Shown here: one piece after another, positions 1-12,000 of the stretch
Position numbering within the stretch: the stretch's first letter is position 1
Layout of the letters: each line of letters starts with the position of its first letter
Assembly: GCA_010279815.1 (NCBI GenBank)
Contig: QEOQ01000658.1
Coordinates: forward strand, 73,722 to 92,921
Reading direction: 5' to 3'
From: Brachionus plicatilis
Taxonomy: Eukaryota; Rotifera; Eurotatoria; Ploima; Brachionidae
Length of the DNA stretch: 19,200 bases
Translations under genes and position numbers: made by a program
Notes under the pieces: model-generated
The model's database searches: none
Seen by the model: only the letters and a program-made list of their open reading frames with translations
What the model was told of the DNA's origin: nothing

Positions 1-3000
1 TCTATCTAACTGACGTATATTTCAAATAATAACATTTGAAAATAAAGGTTTATTTTTTAAAATACAAATTTAAGGTACTGAAACGCTTTGATCGAAAAGT
101 TTTGTCAAATTTTTTCAACTCAATCGGCAGAAAATTGCTCGGAATGGACGAAAGTAGCAATAACGAGCCAGGTAACTTTAAAAATAAGCTTCCTAAGATA
201 TTAAAAAAAATCAATTAAAAAATTTTAGTTGTTGAAGAAGCTGAATCCGAGGAAACAGAGGCCAAACAAAAAAAAATGAAAAAGCAAGACGAAAAGGCTC
301 CCACAGTCAGACAAAATGAGATCAGAGCTTTGGAAAATCAATTGGCAAAATCAAATGTGTCAACCAAAAATGCATTTTTCAGCATGCTAACTGGAAATGA
401 AGACATGGCACAAATCTACTCATTCATTGTAAACAATCCCACTAAAATTGCATACAAAGAGCTCATAAAGTTCCGTAGACGAAACAACTACTTTGAAATG
501 TTGGTCGGCCTGCTACAAAAAGCCCTCAATGAAGAATTGACTCAGGACATAGCTGATTGGTCACTTGAAATAATTGATTGGCTTCAGAAAAGAAATGGTT
601 CGATCATCGGTAATGCAGCGGTGTCCAAGAGAAAACCGGATGGTTTTGTGGCCAAGACATTTGCCTCGGACATTGTGTCCGAAATGAATGACACGGCAAC
701 AGCGAGCATAGCGCCAGCAAAGAACAAAATAAAACCTAAGCGAAAAATCAAAAAATACAAACTTTTAATTCCAATTGATTTGGATCTAAATGAAAAAATA
801 AAACTGGAAGAAAAACAAAAAACAGCCATAGACTTGTTGTATGATCAATTGCCTGATTTGTACGAAAAGTGGTGTCGGAGAAAAAAATTCAGAAAAATTC
901 TTCAAGAAGAGTCTGCCTTTAAATCTCAATTTTTCTCAATCAATGCCCTTAGTAATTTTAGTCAAATGATGAACCGGGTTAATCTGAATTCAAGCAAAAA
1001 TTATCCATTTGAAAAAGTCAACAGCATTTCTTATCTGGACCCACAAAATTTTTTGTTTGACAGAGCTAATGTGATAATAATGAATTTTGAAGAGTTGCCA
1101 TTGATCAAACAAGAGAGTTTAACAGTGAAGCAGAAAAAAAGTGAGCCCAAAGTGACTAGGGCTCATGCGTCACCTTCCAAAGTTTCGAAAATCTCTCATT
1201 CTTTAAGTGATGAAAAGGCTGAAATTAAAGATACGGTTGAATTGATAGCAGACATTTTGAATGGAATTGAAAGTCAAGTTTCAGGCGAAGAGACAACAAG
1301 AAGCACAACTGATTCAGATTCTAGCAAGCGATCCAAATTTTCAATTGGAGAATTTGTCGATTTGTCATCGAATATTTTTGACAGATTTAAAATTGCAGTT
1401 GTAGGTTGAAATTGAATAGTTTTTTAATCAATTTCTGGTGGTCCCTAGACTTTGACTTTTTCTTAAAAAAATATTTGAGAAATTTTTTTTTTTAATGATT
1501 CATTTCTAATTTCATTTCTAATTTACATTTCTAATTTTTTTTCAAAAATTTCTCTTAGTTTTGACTTTAGTTATTTTCAAGACCATCAAAAAAAGCTAAA
1601 AATTTAGATCATTTATCAGCACCTTTTTTTGTGCTACATATTTTTTTGGCAATTTTTTAAGATTGTGATCAAATTCTTCCCAATATCAAATGCTTCAATT
1701 CCTTATTTCTGTCTTTTATTATTGGCAAATCCCATATTAATGGTTGTTTCATCTTTATTTACTTTCTTATTTGGCTGATTTTATTGTATTATTCCTTCAC
1801 TTATTGTAGCCCCATATTCTTGACCACAATGACCAGTGAACATAAGTGGCAACTTGATGGCATTGTGAATTTTGGAACAAAAAACAAGAACAAAAATCTT
1901 AAAATGAAATAATTTTTTACTATGAGTCTAAAAATTGTTCTGCAAAGCGTGTCAGCTAATACAAACTTGGCATCACCCAAATTAAATCTCTGCAATTCTG
2001 CAATTCATTTACACTTTATCCTCTACATTGATTAAGTTGGACATTGTGGAATTTTGGAACAAAAAACAAGAACAAAAATCTTAAAATGAAATAATTTTTT
2101 ACTATGAGTCTAAAAATTGTTCTGCAAAGCGTATCAGCTGATACAAAATTGGCATCACCCAAATTACCGGATTAAATATTGCTGATACGCTTTGCAGAAC
2201 AATTTTTAATTAGTAAATGAATTAAAATTAAAATGCAGAGTTATTGCAGAGACTTGTAAAAAATTTATTGAATTATAAGATTTTTATTCTTGTTCTTTGT
2301 TCCAAAATTCCACTATGTCCAACTTAATCAATGTAGAGGATAAAGTGTTGGACAGTCGCTACAATTTTTTCTATTTTGTTTTTGATACTTTTAAGCATTG
2401 GAAGGGTATTTTTAATGTTTTATTGGTAGTTTTGTTTTAATATTATGAATATTTAAAATCTTATAAGCTTGAAAAATATTTTTAATCTCAAACAATGAAA
2501 ATTAGGAAAGAAGTCAATGATCAATTTTTGATGCTCAACATTATCAAATCAAACTAAAACAATAAATAAATTTTAATCTTTTAATAGAATAATCAAATCT
2601 AGAAAGAAGTATGTAGTTCCGGATGTTAAAGGAAGACCTTTGTTGATTTAAGAAGTGCATGATGTTTTAATTTACTTTGATTTTTTTTCCTTGATTGCTA
2701 TGTTTATATTTATAGAAAAATTTGGTCCAACTGGGACTTGTGATGTGCTCAATGAACTAAAATTCTTTGATTTAAACCACTTCATCAAGCTGTTTCTCAT
2801 GAATTTTAACAAAATATAAAATAATAATATTTTGTAAAATAAAAAATGATTTGTGTTCCAAATTTTAAAGAAGAAAAATATTTAATGTACGAAATAATTG
2901 ATTAAATTTATTGATTAATACTTTATTTCCTTATTTAAAATAAAAGATTCGATAATAAATTTGTTCAACAATTCTCTTGATATTTGTTCCCGAAATTTCA

Positions 3001-6000
3001 AAATAAAATAAAAATTTTATTAACGATATTCCAATTTTTAAAAAAGATAATCGAAACAAATATCAAGTGATTTTAATTTATTAAAAGAATCATATCTTGT
3101 AAGATTATTTATTAAAATAGCAAATTCTATTTTGTGTTTTTTTCTTTCAGATTAATTTAAAAATGTAAAATAAAAAATAACTTTCAGTTGTTTTAATATA
3201 TTTTTTAGAGAAGGAGTACTTTTCTTTAGTGGCATCATGATCTCTCAATACTTTTTTATTATTATTACTGATTTAGGCCTCTTGTGTTATGCGATATAAA
3301 TTTTGTTTTGAAAAATTATTTTATATTTTTTGGATTTTCACGTGCTTAGAAAAATTTTATTTTTGGAAATATTTTTCAAAAAAAATTGCCATAATCAAAA
3401 TTTACTTAAAAAAAATTTAAAAAAAGTCTAATGTTTACAGTAAGCGACATGTGAATTCTCTGATCATATTAATGGTTTAAATTTTTTCAAAATTTAAAGT
3501 AATTTTTGTTTAAAGGTAATTGCCCACAGAGGTAAACAATGGACACAATTACAGAATACATGCAAGCTAATGTTTAACTGCATTAATTCATTCATCCTTT
3601 TTCTTCCTGCATTAACAGCAACACACAAAAAACAATTTAGGATCAGAGATCTTTGGAGAAGCATGAGTTTATCAATATATTTAGCTGCTGATAATTTGCT
3701 TGATATGCTATTCCTAACTAATCCGATTGAAGTAAAACATTTTTGATTCAATTTTATTTTAAATTAATTTAAAATTCAATAGAAAAATATTCACCGTGAC
3801 ATTCAAAATAAAATAAATAAATGGTACGATTCGAATAGTGTTGGAAAATGTGGATCTGGCTTAGGATTCGACTTGCCATTAGATGACATAAATAGCATAG
3901 ATCTTAGATTTGTTAAGGATTTTGTATTCAGATCTGTTCAATGTTTGTCTTCGTGTGAAAAGTGGGAAAAATGTGCCAGCATTGCTCTTAAATTTAACGC
4001 AATTACCAGGTATTTTTGAAAATCAGAAATTTTTAATATTTTTTTAATTTAATAAAATTCAAATAGTTACAAGTATGCTGAGCAACTAAACCCGATAGTG
4101 GCATTTTGTCAGCATAAAATATTGGACCAAATATGTTTACTTGGTGCGGATAAATCACAGAAGCATTTTGAAAAGTTAAAAGCAGAATTAGGCCGGTATC
4201 CAAGAATGGAGGATTTGTTTTTTATCAATTTTAAAATTGAAATCGAACAGAGCAAACTTGACAAACTTGAATTGGGCACCAAAATTGATCCCAAAGTTCA
4301 TAACATATATGAGAGTAATTTTTAAAAAGAAAAAAAAAATTTTATTAAATAATTTATTCAATTTTTAGACAATAAACGCTGCAAAGAGCTTATTTCTGTT
4401 CCTCTTGATATTGATCAAACGCTTGGAGACCTAAAAGATTCAATAGAAAATAGTTTGTATCATTCAAGAGCATTGCTGCATGCCAGAAGACTTTTAACTT
4501 TGTTCTTATTGACCAAAACTCCTCAGACAGGTTCATTTCTTTTAAGAATTTATTTCCTCAATGATTGAAATTTTTGAAATTTTGTTGCAGATTTTTTTGC
4601 TGTTAATCAAGACCTAAACTCAGCCGGTCTAGAATTTGAAAATGATGACACCACAACTTCTGTTCGAGTTGGATTTCAGTCAAATAAAAACAACAAAGCA
4701 AACCTCAATCAGAGCCAGTTTATCAATTCATTTTTTCATTCAAATCCAATAAATTTTTCTGGAAAAGACTTCAAAAATGAAGATGACGTATTTGTCAAGG
4801 ATATACAAATAGATTTGAGTACAATTATTGAGAGCTATACAAAATGCATTCGTAATTATTTTTTATTAATTTGTTGTACTAAATTTACTAAATTAAACTC
4901 TTTAAAGAGCTTCTGGTTGCTAACAAAGAGAACGACCAGGCTATTCAAGCTTTGCATGAATTAGGCAATGTATACCATTTTTCCAATGATCTTGAGTAAT
5001 TTTTTTCGATTCTTACTTTAACATTGAAGCAAAATGAAATTATTTTCCAGAATGGCTTATAAAAACTGGAACGAAGCTTTGGACAAACTGACTGGAATTA
5101 ACAATTGCTTGATTAATTGGAGAAAAAATTTCTCGGATTCTTCTGGTGGTGATTTAAGTACGGAAAATATTTTGAAAAAATGTGGAATTTGGGGTTGCTT
5201 GCTAGGTGGTGTGCTCACATCAAAAATGGCTCAGTAAATTATTGAAAATAATCTTTTGATGATTTAAAGTAAAAATTTTACATTTTAGATATTATTTGTC
5301 AAATGATTTAGAACTTAAAACTGAATGTTGTTTGTTATCAGCAACATTTTTCAAGAGCATTTTCCGGGGATCAATTCCGTATTCACGTCATGATTTTGAC
5401 TATTCAAAAAATGATCTTGAATTCATTAATTCTGACTATTTATTACCTGGTCTGATGTTCAACAGTGAGATGTAATTCATTTTTGTTTTTGAAACAATAA
5501 TTAGTAGAATTTTGATTAAAAATTATTTTTAAAGATTTCGTTTTGATGTAAGATATGTCATTTCTTCATTGAATTACGTTTGTATTGAGCTTTTGAATGC
5601 TGGACACTATCTCTATGTAATTTCTTAGCATTTATTTTTATTTTTGATAAAACTTTAAAAATTTAAAGATAATGCCATCAGTTGTATTGTATGAGTATTT
5701 TGCCAAAATGCTTTGCAGAGATCTTTCGCATACCATTCTGGCTAGGCTCATCAAAATTGAAGCACTAACCAAACTCCATATGTTCACAGAAGCGATTTCG
5801 ATCTTGTGTTCAATACAAAAAGGAGAAAACCTACCACATTATATTGATGACAAAGGCAAAAATTTTTCGCCAGAATTAAGATATGTAAGTAAACAGAATT
5901 TTTTTTACAAAAGTAAATAATGTCATATTCTTGACTTTTAGCGAATAAAAGTCTCTTTGAATAATTAAGGTATTGTGAATTTTTCATACAAATATTTCAA

Positions 6001-9000
6001 TACAAAATTTAAATTTTTAATAATTTTAATAATTTTAATAATTGAAAATAATTAAAAACGGGTCTTGTGCTACAGATTTTTCTCGAAGTTTTTAAAGGTT
6101 AAACAAAAAATGTTTCTTTTAAATAGTCCAGTTTAAAGAAAAAAATAAAGAATTATTTCGCAATTTATTTATATTATTTTTAATCAAATTGTATTTTAAT
6201 TTAGAATTTAAAATTTTGCCATACTTATTTTTCAATTACTTTAAAATAAACCAGTCTTAACATATAAGTTTTATTTCTTCAAAATTATAACCATATAATT
6301 AAAAATTATTTAAGAAGCGATGACATAATTTAAAAATTTTAATAAAATAAATTTTCAAATTTCAAAAAAATATTCTAATTAGAATAGATCATAGAATTTA
6401 GTGAAGCATATTTTAATTCTTAATTTATCATTAAAGTTTAAAAAACTCAATTTTTTAATTTAAATTAATTAAAAAGAATTTTATATTTGTAATTTTTGGA
6501 AGGTTTGTATGAAAATTCACAATGCTAATAATTTAAAATTATTTATAATAATTAACAAATTTTATCCACAACTCGAGTAAAAGTCTTCATTAATTCAGTC
6601 CAAGATAGCTTTATCAAAAAACCAAACATTTCAGTTTTTATTATTTATTTCAGAAAAAAATAACTAAAAAAGAAAAATTATGACCAATTCATTTATTTTA
6701 TAATTCTTTTTTAATTCTCCAATAAAGTAAAATAATGTAATTTTAGATCTATTAAAAGAACTAAATATGAAAATTCCAAAAAAGCCGATATTATAGCTTC
6801 CTAAGAAAAAATCTAAAAGAAAAAAATTGGAAAAAGAATTTGAAATTTGGTGTAAAAATAATTATAAATAATTATATATTTAAAAAATTATAAAGATTTT
6901 CAGTTGTCATTTGGACTCCAAATTCTTTATCCAAAAGTCAATAGTCAATTTTTGTTTTTTAAAAAAAAAATTCAATTCCGTCCTGTTTATATGAAATTCT
7001 AACGAAAAAATAAAGGCATTTTTATTTTAAATTGAAAACTTTTGAAAATTATTGTTAACAATAAATTATCTTAATTAAATGAGTGAAAGTGTTATCTTGT
7101 CAGAGAATTTTAAATAATTTATTTTACATTTTTCATATATTAGAGATGTTTTTGAAAGAAGATAGAAATAGTTGTTTTTTTAATGAAAAAATAATTTATT
7201 TACTGAACTGGTGATATTTTTAATTAAGTTTGGTGAAATTTACCAGTGTCCAAAAAAATATCTAAGTTTAAAACTTTTCAAAAAAAAAAATTCTTGTAAA
7301 TTAAACAAGCTGTTTCATACAGGAAAAATTCTTGTTTTGCAGACAAATTTGCTCAAGTCCATTACAATGACAAATGTATAAAAGCTGGCAATGCTTATTG
7401 CTGACGCTATACCAATTGTCCTAGCCACTAAAACAATTTTCTTATAATCTTCTTTTTCTAATTCACAATATCTGCCATAAAAATAACTTGTACAAATACA
7501 TTGGAACTGCTGCGAAAACAGTGTATAGTTTAAATCATGATTGGTTCCATTAAATGGAATTTGGTATGACACACAATAACCTCCATTAAGACATTTAACT
7601 TGATCACATGGATCACTTTTTATTTCACAATTTGTTCCATTAAACCCTTCTTGGCAAATGCATCGATAAATTAATTCGGTTTGGCTAAAAATGCAAATTC
7701 CTTTATTCAAACAAGGTTGATATTCACATAAATTGCGAACAGTTTGGCAATTTTTTCCACTAAAATAAGGTTCACATTCGCATTCATAGTTTCCAGTGCC
7801 TAAATAGTTGATGCAAGTAGAATTGTTGACACAGGGATTGCTAATTTCAGAGCAATCATCTTCTTCAAGTTCACAATTAATTCCATTAAAAAAAATGGCA
7901 CAGACACATTGGTAACTATTTGGCAAATTTATGCATGAAGCATTATTTTTGCATGGATTGGACTGGCAAAAATTCTCAAACATCTCACTATTTTCTAAAA
8001 TAAAAGTAGTCCCACAACAAGTGTGATTTGTAATTAAATCAAAAAATGAGGGTCTCGAGCTAGTCAAGTAATCACTTGTTTGCCTAAAAGAATGTAGCTC
8101 AGTTTTTAATTCAGTATTTGAAGAAATGTTGAAGAATTCATCGGGATTAGAGGTGATGTCTTGAATTGGAGAAGTTCTGCTACTTTTTTTTGAACTCAAT
8201 TCCTCAGAAATTATTTTTTGCATTTTGAATTCACACAAGTTGCCTTAAATAAAATAAGTATTAAAAATCATGGCTCCTATCTCCTTTGTTTACCTGAATA
8301 ATCCGGAGGGCATAAACAGCAGAAATCTGAAATAGAATTTTTGACGCATGTCCCTCCATTTAAGCATGTGTTACTTCCACACAAATTTGTCACTTTTTCA
8401 CAATATTGACCTGAATACAATTCACTTTCACAAACGCATCTTAGATGACCATTTTTTTCACTAATGCAAGTTCCATGTACACTACAGAATGGTTGAGGAA
8501 CGAATGTTCCAGAAATGCATGCAGATTGATTACACGTTGTATTGTCTTTATTCTCTATTGAACCACAAACGCATACAGGCATTTCTTTTAAAAGAATACA
8601 TCGTCCAAGGTCTTTGCATGTAAAATTAAAACACCTGTCTAAAACACACTTGTATTCAGAATTAAGCAAAAAGCCTAAAAACATGATCTTTAATTTGGTT
8701 CTGACTATAGTTAAAAATAAATATACCTTCTTTACAGATACATTCAACCATTCCATCATAATTAAGAAAGCAATCTCGGTTTTCGGAATTTTTAATTTCA
8801 GGAAAATCGTAGGCAAAATATTCATAGTCATAATCTTTTAATAAGTTATCATTGTAGTAGTATCCACAATTAGGTCCAAAATAACCACATGGACAAATTC
8901 CTAAGCATATTTTAAAGCATAATATTAACACTAATTTTGAGTTCATTTTTTAATTTTTAAGATTGAATACAATTGGAATTCATCAAAGCCAGTCTTCGAT

Positions 9001-12000
9001 TTAAATAATTTAAAAGTAATTTTAATTATTTATCATCTATTTGTCATACATGTCTTATTTGAATTTGAATTTTTAGAGCTTGGAAACAGTTCTATCTTTA
9101 AAATTGCCCTACAATATTATTAAATTGTATGGAGCTCACTTATCAAGCAAGTTTTATTTGATCCAATGTAAATTATTGGTACAAATAGCATCATGTATAC
9201 CATGTTCGCCAAATTTTAAGGAATTTGAGTATAGTTCAAACATCAATTGATAAATATTAAATATTTAATTTTATTTATTTTAGCTCAAGTCAATTGTTTA
9301 ATTTTCATGACTCTTTTGTTTTGAACATTGCTAATTTTCAAGGAATAAAACTTCCGTCGTCATTCAGCAATTCACGAAAGCCTGTTGGTAAGTTGTTCAA
9401 AGAGAAGATAAACTTTAAATTAAAATTATTTTAAATATTATTAATTTTTATTTCAGAAATAATTGATGATTTTGATACTGACTTGGGTACTTGAGACTTT
9501 CTAGTTTAATTTAGAAACATTGTTTGAAGATTAAATTTTTAAAAGCACGTTTTATTATCTTATTTCATAATATAGTTGATTAACAGACAAACCTAGTCAA
9601 AAATCTGAATAAAGCTATTTAATTTGAATCTATATAATATGATTAATAATAATTTTAGATTTGAAAAATATCATTATTATCTAATTGCTTCATCCTATCA
9701 ATAATAATTGAGCAATAATTGTTAAATATAGTTTAGATTTTAATATGATTAGTTAGTATAAAATATAGTATATTTTAATCTAAGAGCAAAAATGATAAAT
9801 CCTTTAGGATCCTAAAATTGGTTCTGTAAATTGTATCAGATGCCAGATTATCCAAATATTATTAAAAACTTTTGAAAGTGACTATTCTTCACATTGTAAA
9901 AATTAATAAAAATTCCATAATGAAAGGTAAATTCAGTACAAAATGATAAAAAGAACAGAAAAAAATGTAAAAAAATTAAATAACTTTTTTCTAATGTTTA
10001 AACTTAATTCTGTAAATGCTACATTCAATCAAATATCAAGGTCTGATAAATTTGCAGAGTTCAGCAGAAATTACATTTCAATGTAGTTCATTTTGCAGAG
10101 ATTTTGAAAATCATTGGCAGACTTTTACAGTTGATGCAACTTTGAATGTTGCACCATTCTACATTTACAGAATTAATTTTAAACTTTTATAAAAAAAGTT
10201 ATTTAAATTTTTACACTTTGTTCTATTCTTTTGCACTGAACTTTACAAAACCATAATGCAAAGGATCATCTAATATAATTTACTCAAATTCAATTCTAAT
10301 TTTAATTGCTTAACTCCTTACCTTTTTGATTTTTTGATTATTCTTAAGTCAATGTTAAATTCTATAAAACGTTAACTTATAAATTTACTAGTTTTTTAGT
10401 ATAAATGTAAACATGAAAAAATAAGTTTAAGTTAATTACTGATTTTTATTATTTTTATAATTTCCCTTTAAGTTTTAGTTATTTACTAGATTTTTTTCTT
10501 AGTAAATAAATGAAACAGAGTAATATATTTGTTGTCATTAACATACAGAAGCGAAACGGAGAGTGACCCTTAAATGCGGAAAATCAGGACGGAAAATTGT
10601 CATAAAATTTGTACTAAAATGCGAAAGCGGAAAAAATTAAGGAATCTAAAATGCATTTTAGGGACAACCTAATATATTTATTTATTTTTTCAGGAGGAGG
10701 ATGTTTAATTTGATTCCATGACATCTTGATTAACACAATTACACTGATTTTTAAAACCACATCGAAGTTTTGGATAGTAACATACTGAAAATTATTTTTT
10801 TTAAATAAAAAACAAAAAAAGTTTAACCTTTTTTTTGTTTTTTTATTTTTACTGACAGACGAATAAATTTAAAAAATTTATTTTTTAGAAATTTACTGAT
10901 AAATATATTTTTTTCAAAAATTTACAATCCAATCAATATTCATGCGGAAAATAATTTGTCTTTTTTTGACTAGGAAAACATCATTTAAATTTTGAATTAA
11001 GGTATTGTGAAATTCAAATACAAATTGAACAAAAATTCTTCCTTTTTTGATGAATTAAAATTAAAGTTAATAAAATATTCTAAAAAAAAATACCTTTTTT
11101 ACCTAAAATAAAATCATTATTCATTTTTTTAGTAAATTAAACCAATAAAAATAGAAAATTTGAAGTTTATGATCAATTTTTGATGCTCAAAATTATCAAA
11201 TAAAACTAAAACTGAAAAATAAATTTTAATTTTTTAATAGAAATAGTGCAGAGGTAAATTTTTGGTTTTAACATACTTTGTTAAATCTAAAGGTAAAATC
11301 TGCAAAAGTCTGCAAAAAAATTATCCACTTAAAATAGCATTATTTCGATGGTGTGCATTGTGCATTGTGCATTTTGCATTTTGATATTGTATGTAAAAAT
11401 CCAAAAATGTATCTCTTCATTATTTCTATTAAGAAATAACAATTTATTTAATAGTTTTAGTTTGATTTGATCATTTTGAGCATCATAAAATTGATCATAA
11501 ACTTCAAATTGCCTAAAAATATTTTATTAACTTCAATTTTAATTCATCAAAAAAGGAAGAATTGTTGTTCAATTTGTGTTTGAAAAAATGCCTGAATTAA
11601 CACGATTTTTAGATTTTTTTCTCAACTAACATCTAAACTAAAGTTTTGAATTGTTAAAACTAACAAGCTTAGTTTTTTGTCGCTTATATAATTTAAATCT
11701 AAAAGTATTTCTTTTTAAGAAGATAATCCTGAAGTGATCAAAGTATTTAGCAAAGCAGCTGGACCATTGAGCTTGGAATTCATCAAAGGCTGCGTTTTGG
11801 GATCAGCCAAAACCATAATTAACAAATGTCTAAAAGCATTCGGCGAAGATTTCCCAAAGATAGAGAGTAATTTTTTTCTCCAAAGCTTTTTAACAGTGAT
11901 CAAATAAATTTTTTTCCAAAATTTGTCCATTAGAATATACTATATCAAATTATTGGCAGAGAGAGTTTAAATATGAACTTCATATTTTGTTAGCCAACAT

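Larger units (their letters stand above)
1401..3515 (+). other. CFAP54 long intron 1 (2,115 bp)
   Basis: Donor GTAGGT at 1401; acceptor TTTAAAG at 3514-3515. The intron holds a fold-back repeat element (about 1803-2365), a relic of a dispersed repeat (about 2505-2595) and a possible decayed coding fragment (about 2601-2820). The rest is A+T-rich and I see nothing recognisable in 1401-1800 or 2830-3515. Confidence 0.75.
5885..9076 (+). other. CFAP54 long intron 2 (3,192 bp) hosting an antisense gene
   Basis: Consensus donor GTAAGT at 5885; acceptor TTTTAG at 9075-9076. Both flanking exons are phase 0. It contains a 557-bp inverted-repeat element (5969-6525) and the complete antisense EGF-repeat gene (8946-7315). 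The stretch 6526-7190 is A+T-rich with no coding sequence seen. An A+T repeat with a 9-bp unit (ATTTTAATA, about three copies) lies near 6015-6045. Confidence 0.85.
9487..11719 (+). other. CFAP54 long intron 3 (2,233 bp)
   Basis: Donor GTACTT at 9487; acceptor TTTTTAAG at 11718-11719; phase 1 on both sides. It contains two inverted-repeat elements with 8-bp flanking duplications (9923-10250 and 11000-11592). 9487-9914 holds only A+T-rich sequence, including a 19-bp palindrome TAAAATATAGTATATTTTA at 9759-9777. 10259-10991 holds no gene; 10545-10640 is locally richer in CG dinucleotides. Confidence 0.8.

Noticed and set aside
276..278. ATG as the start of a separate gene
   Set aside because: The frame is open upstream to the splice acceptor at 228 and joins exon 75-171 in phase, so this Met is internal.
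1801..1995. 64-codon antisense open frame
   Set aside because: Lies wholly in the fold-back repeat and does not resemble a protein.
3582..3618. Splice-like GTTTAA...ACAG pair within exon 3516-3731
   Set aside because: The sequence between is open in frame and fits a conserved helix; removing it would break the phase.
5941..5968. Candidate CFAP54 exon after a TTTTAG acceptor
   Set aside because: Reading from the phase-0 donor at 5885 it hits TAA before the GTATTG donor. Direct splicing 5884 to 9077 keeps phase and protein sense. A 9-base micro-exon using GTCTCT is possible but unsupported.
8542..8841. 99-codon + strand open frame
   Set aside because: Antisense shadow of EGF exons 1 and 2, which have cysteine-module support and matching splice sites.
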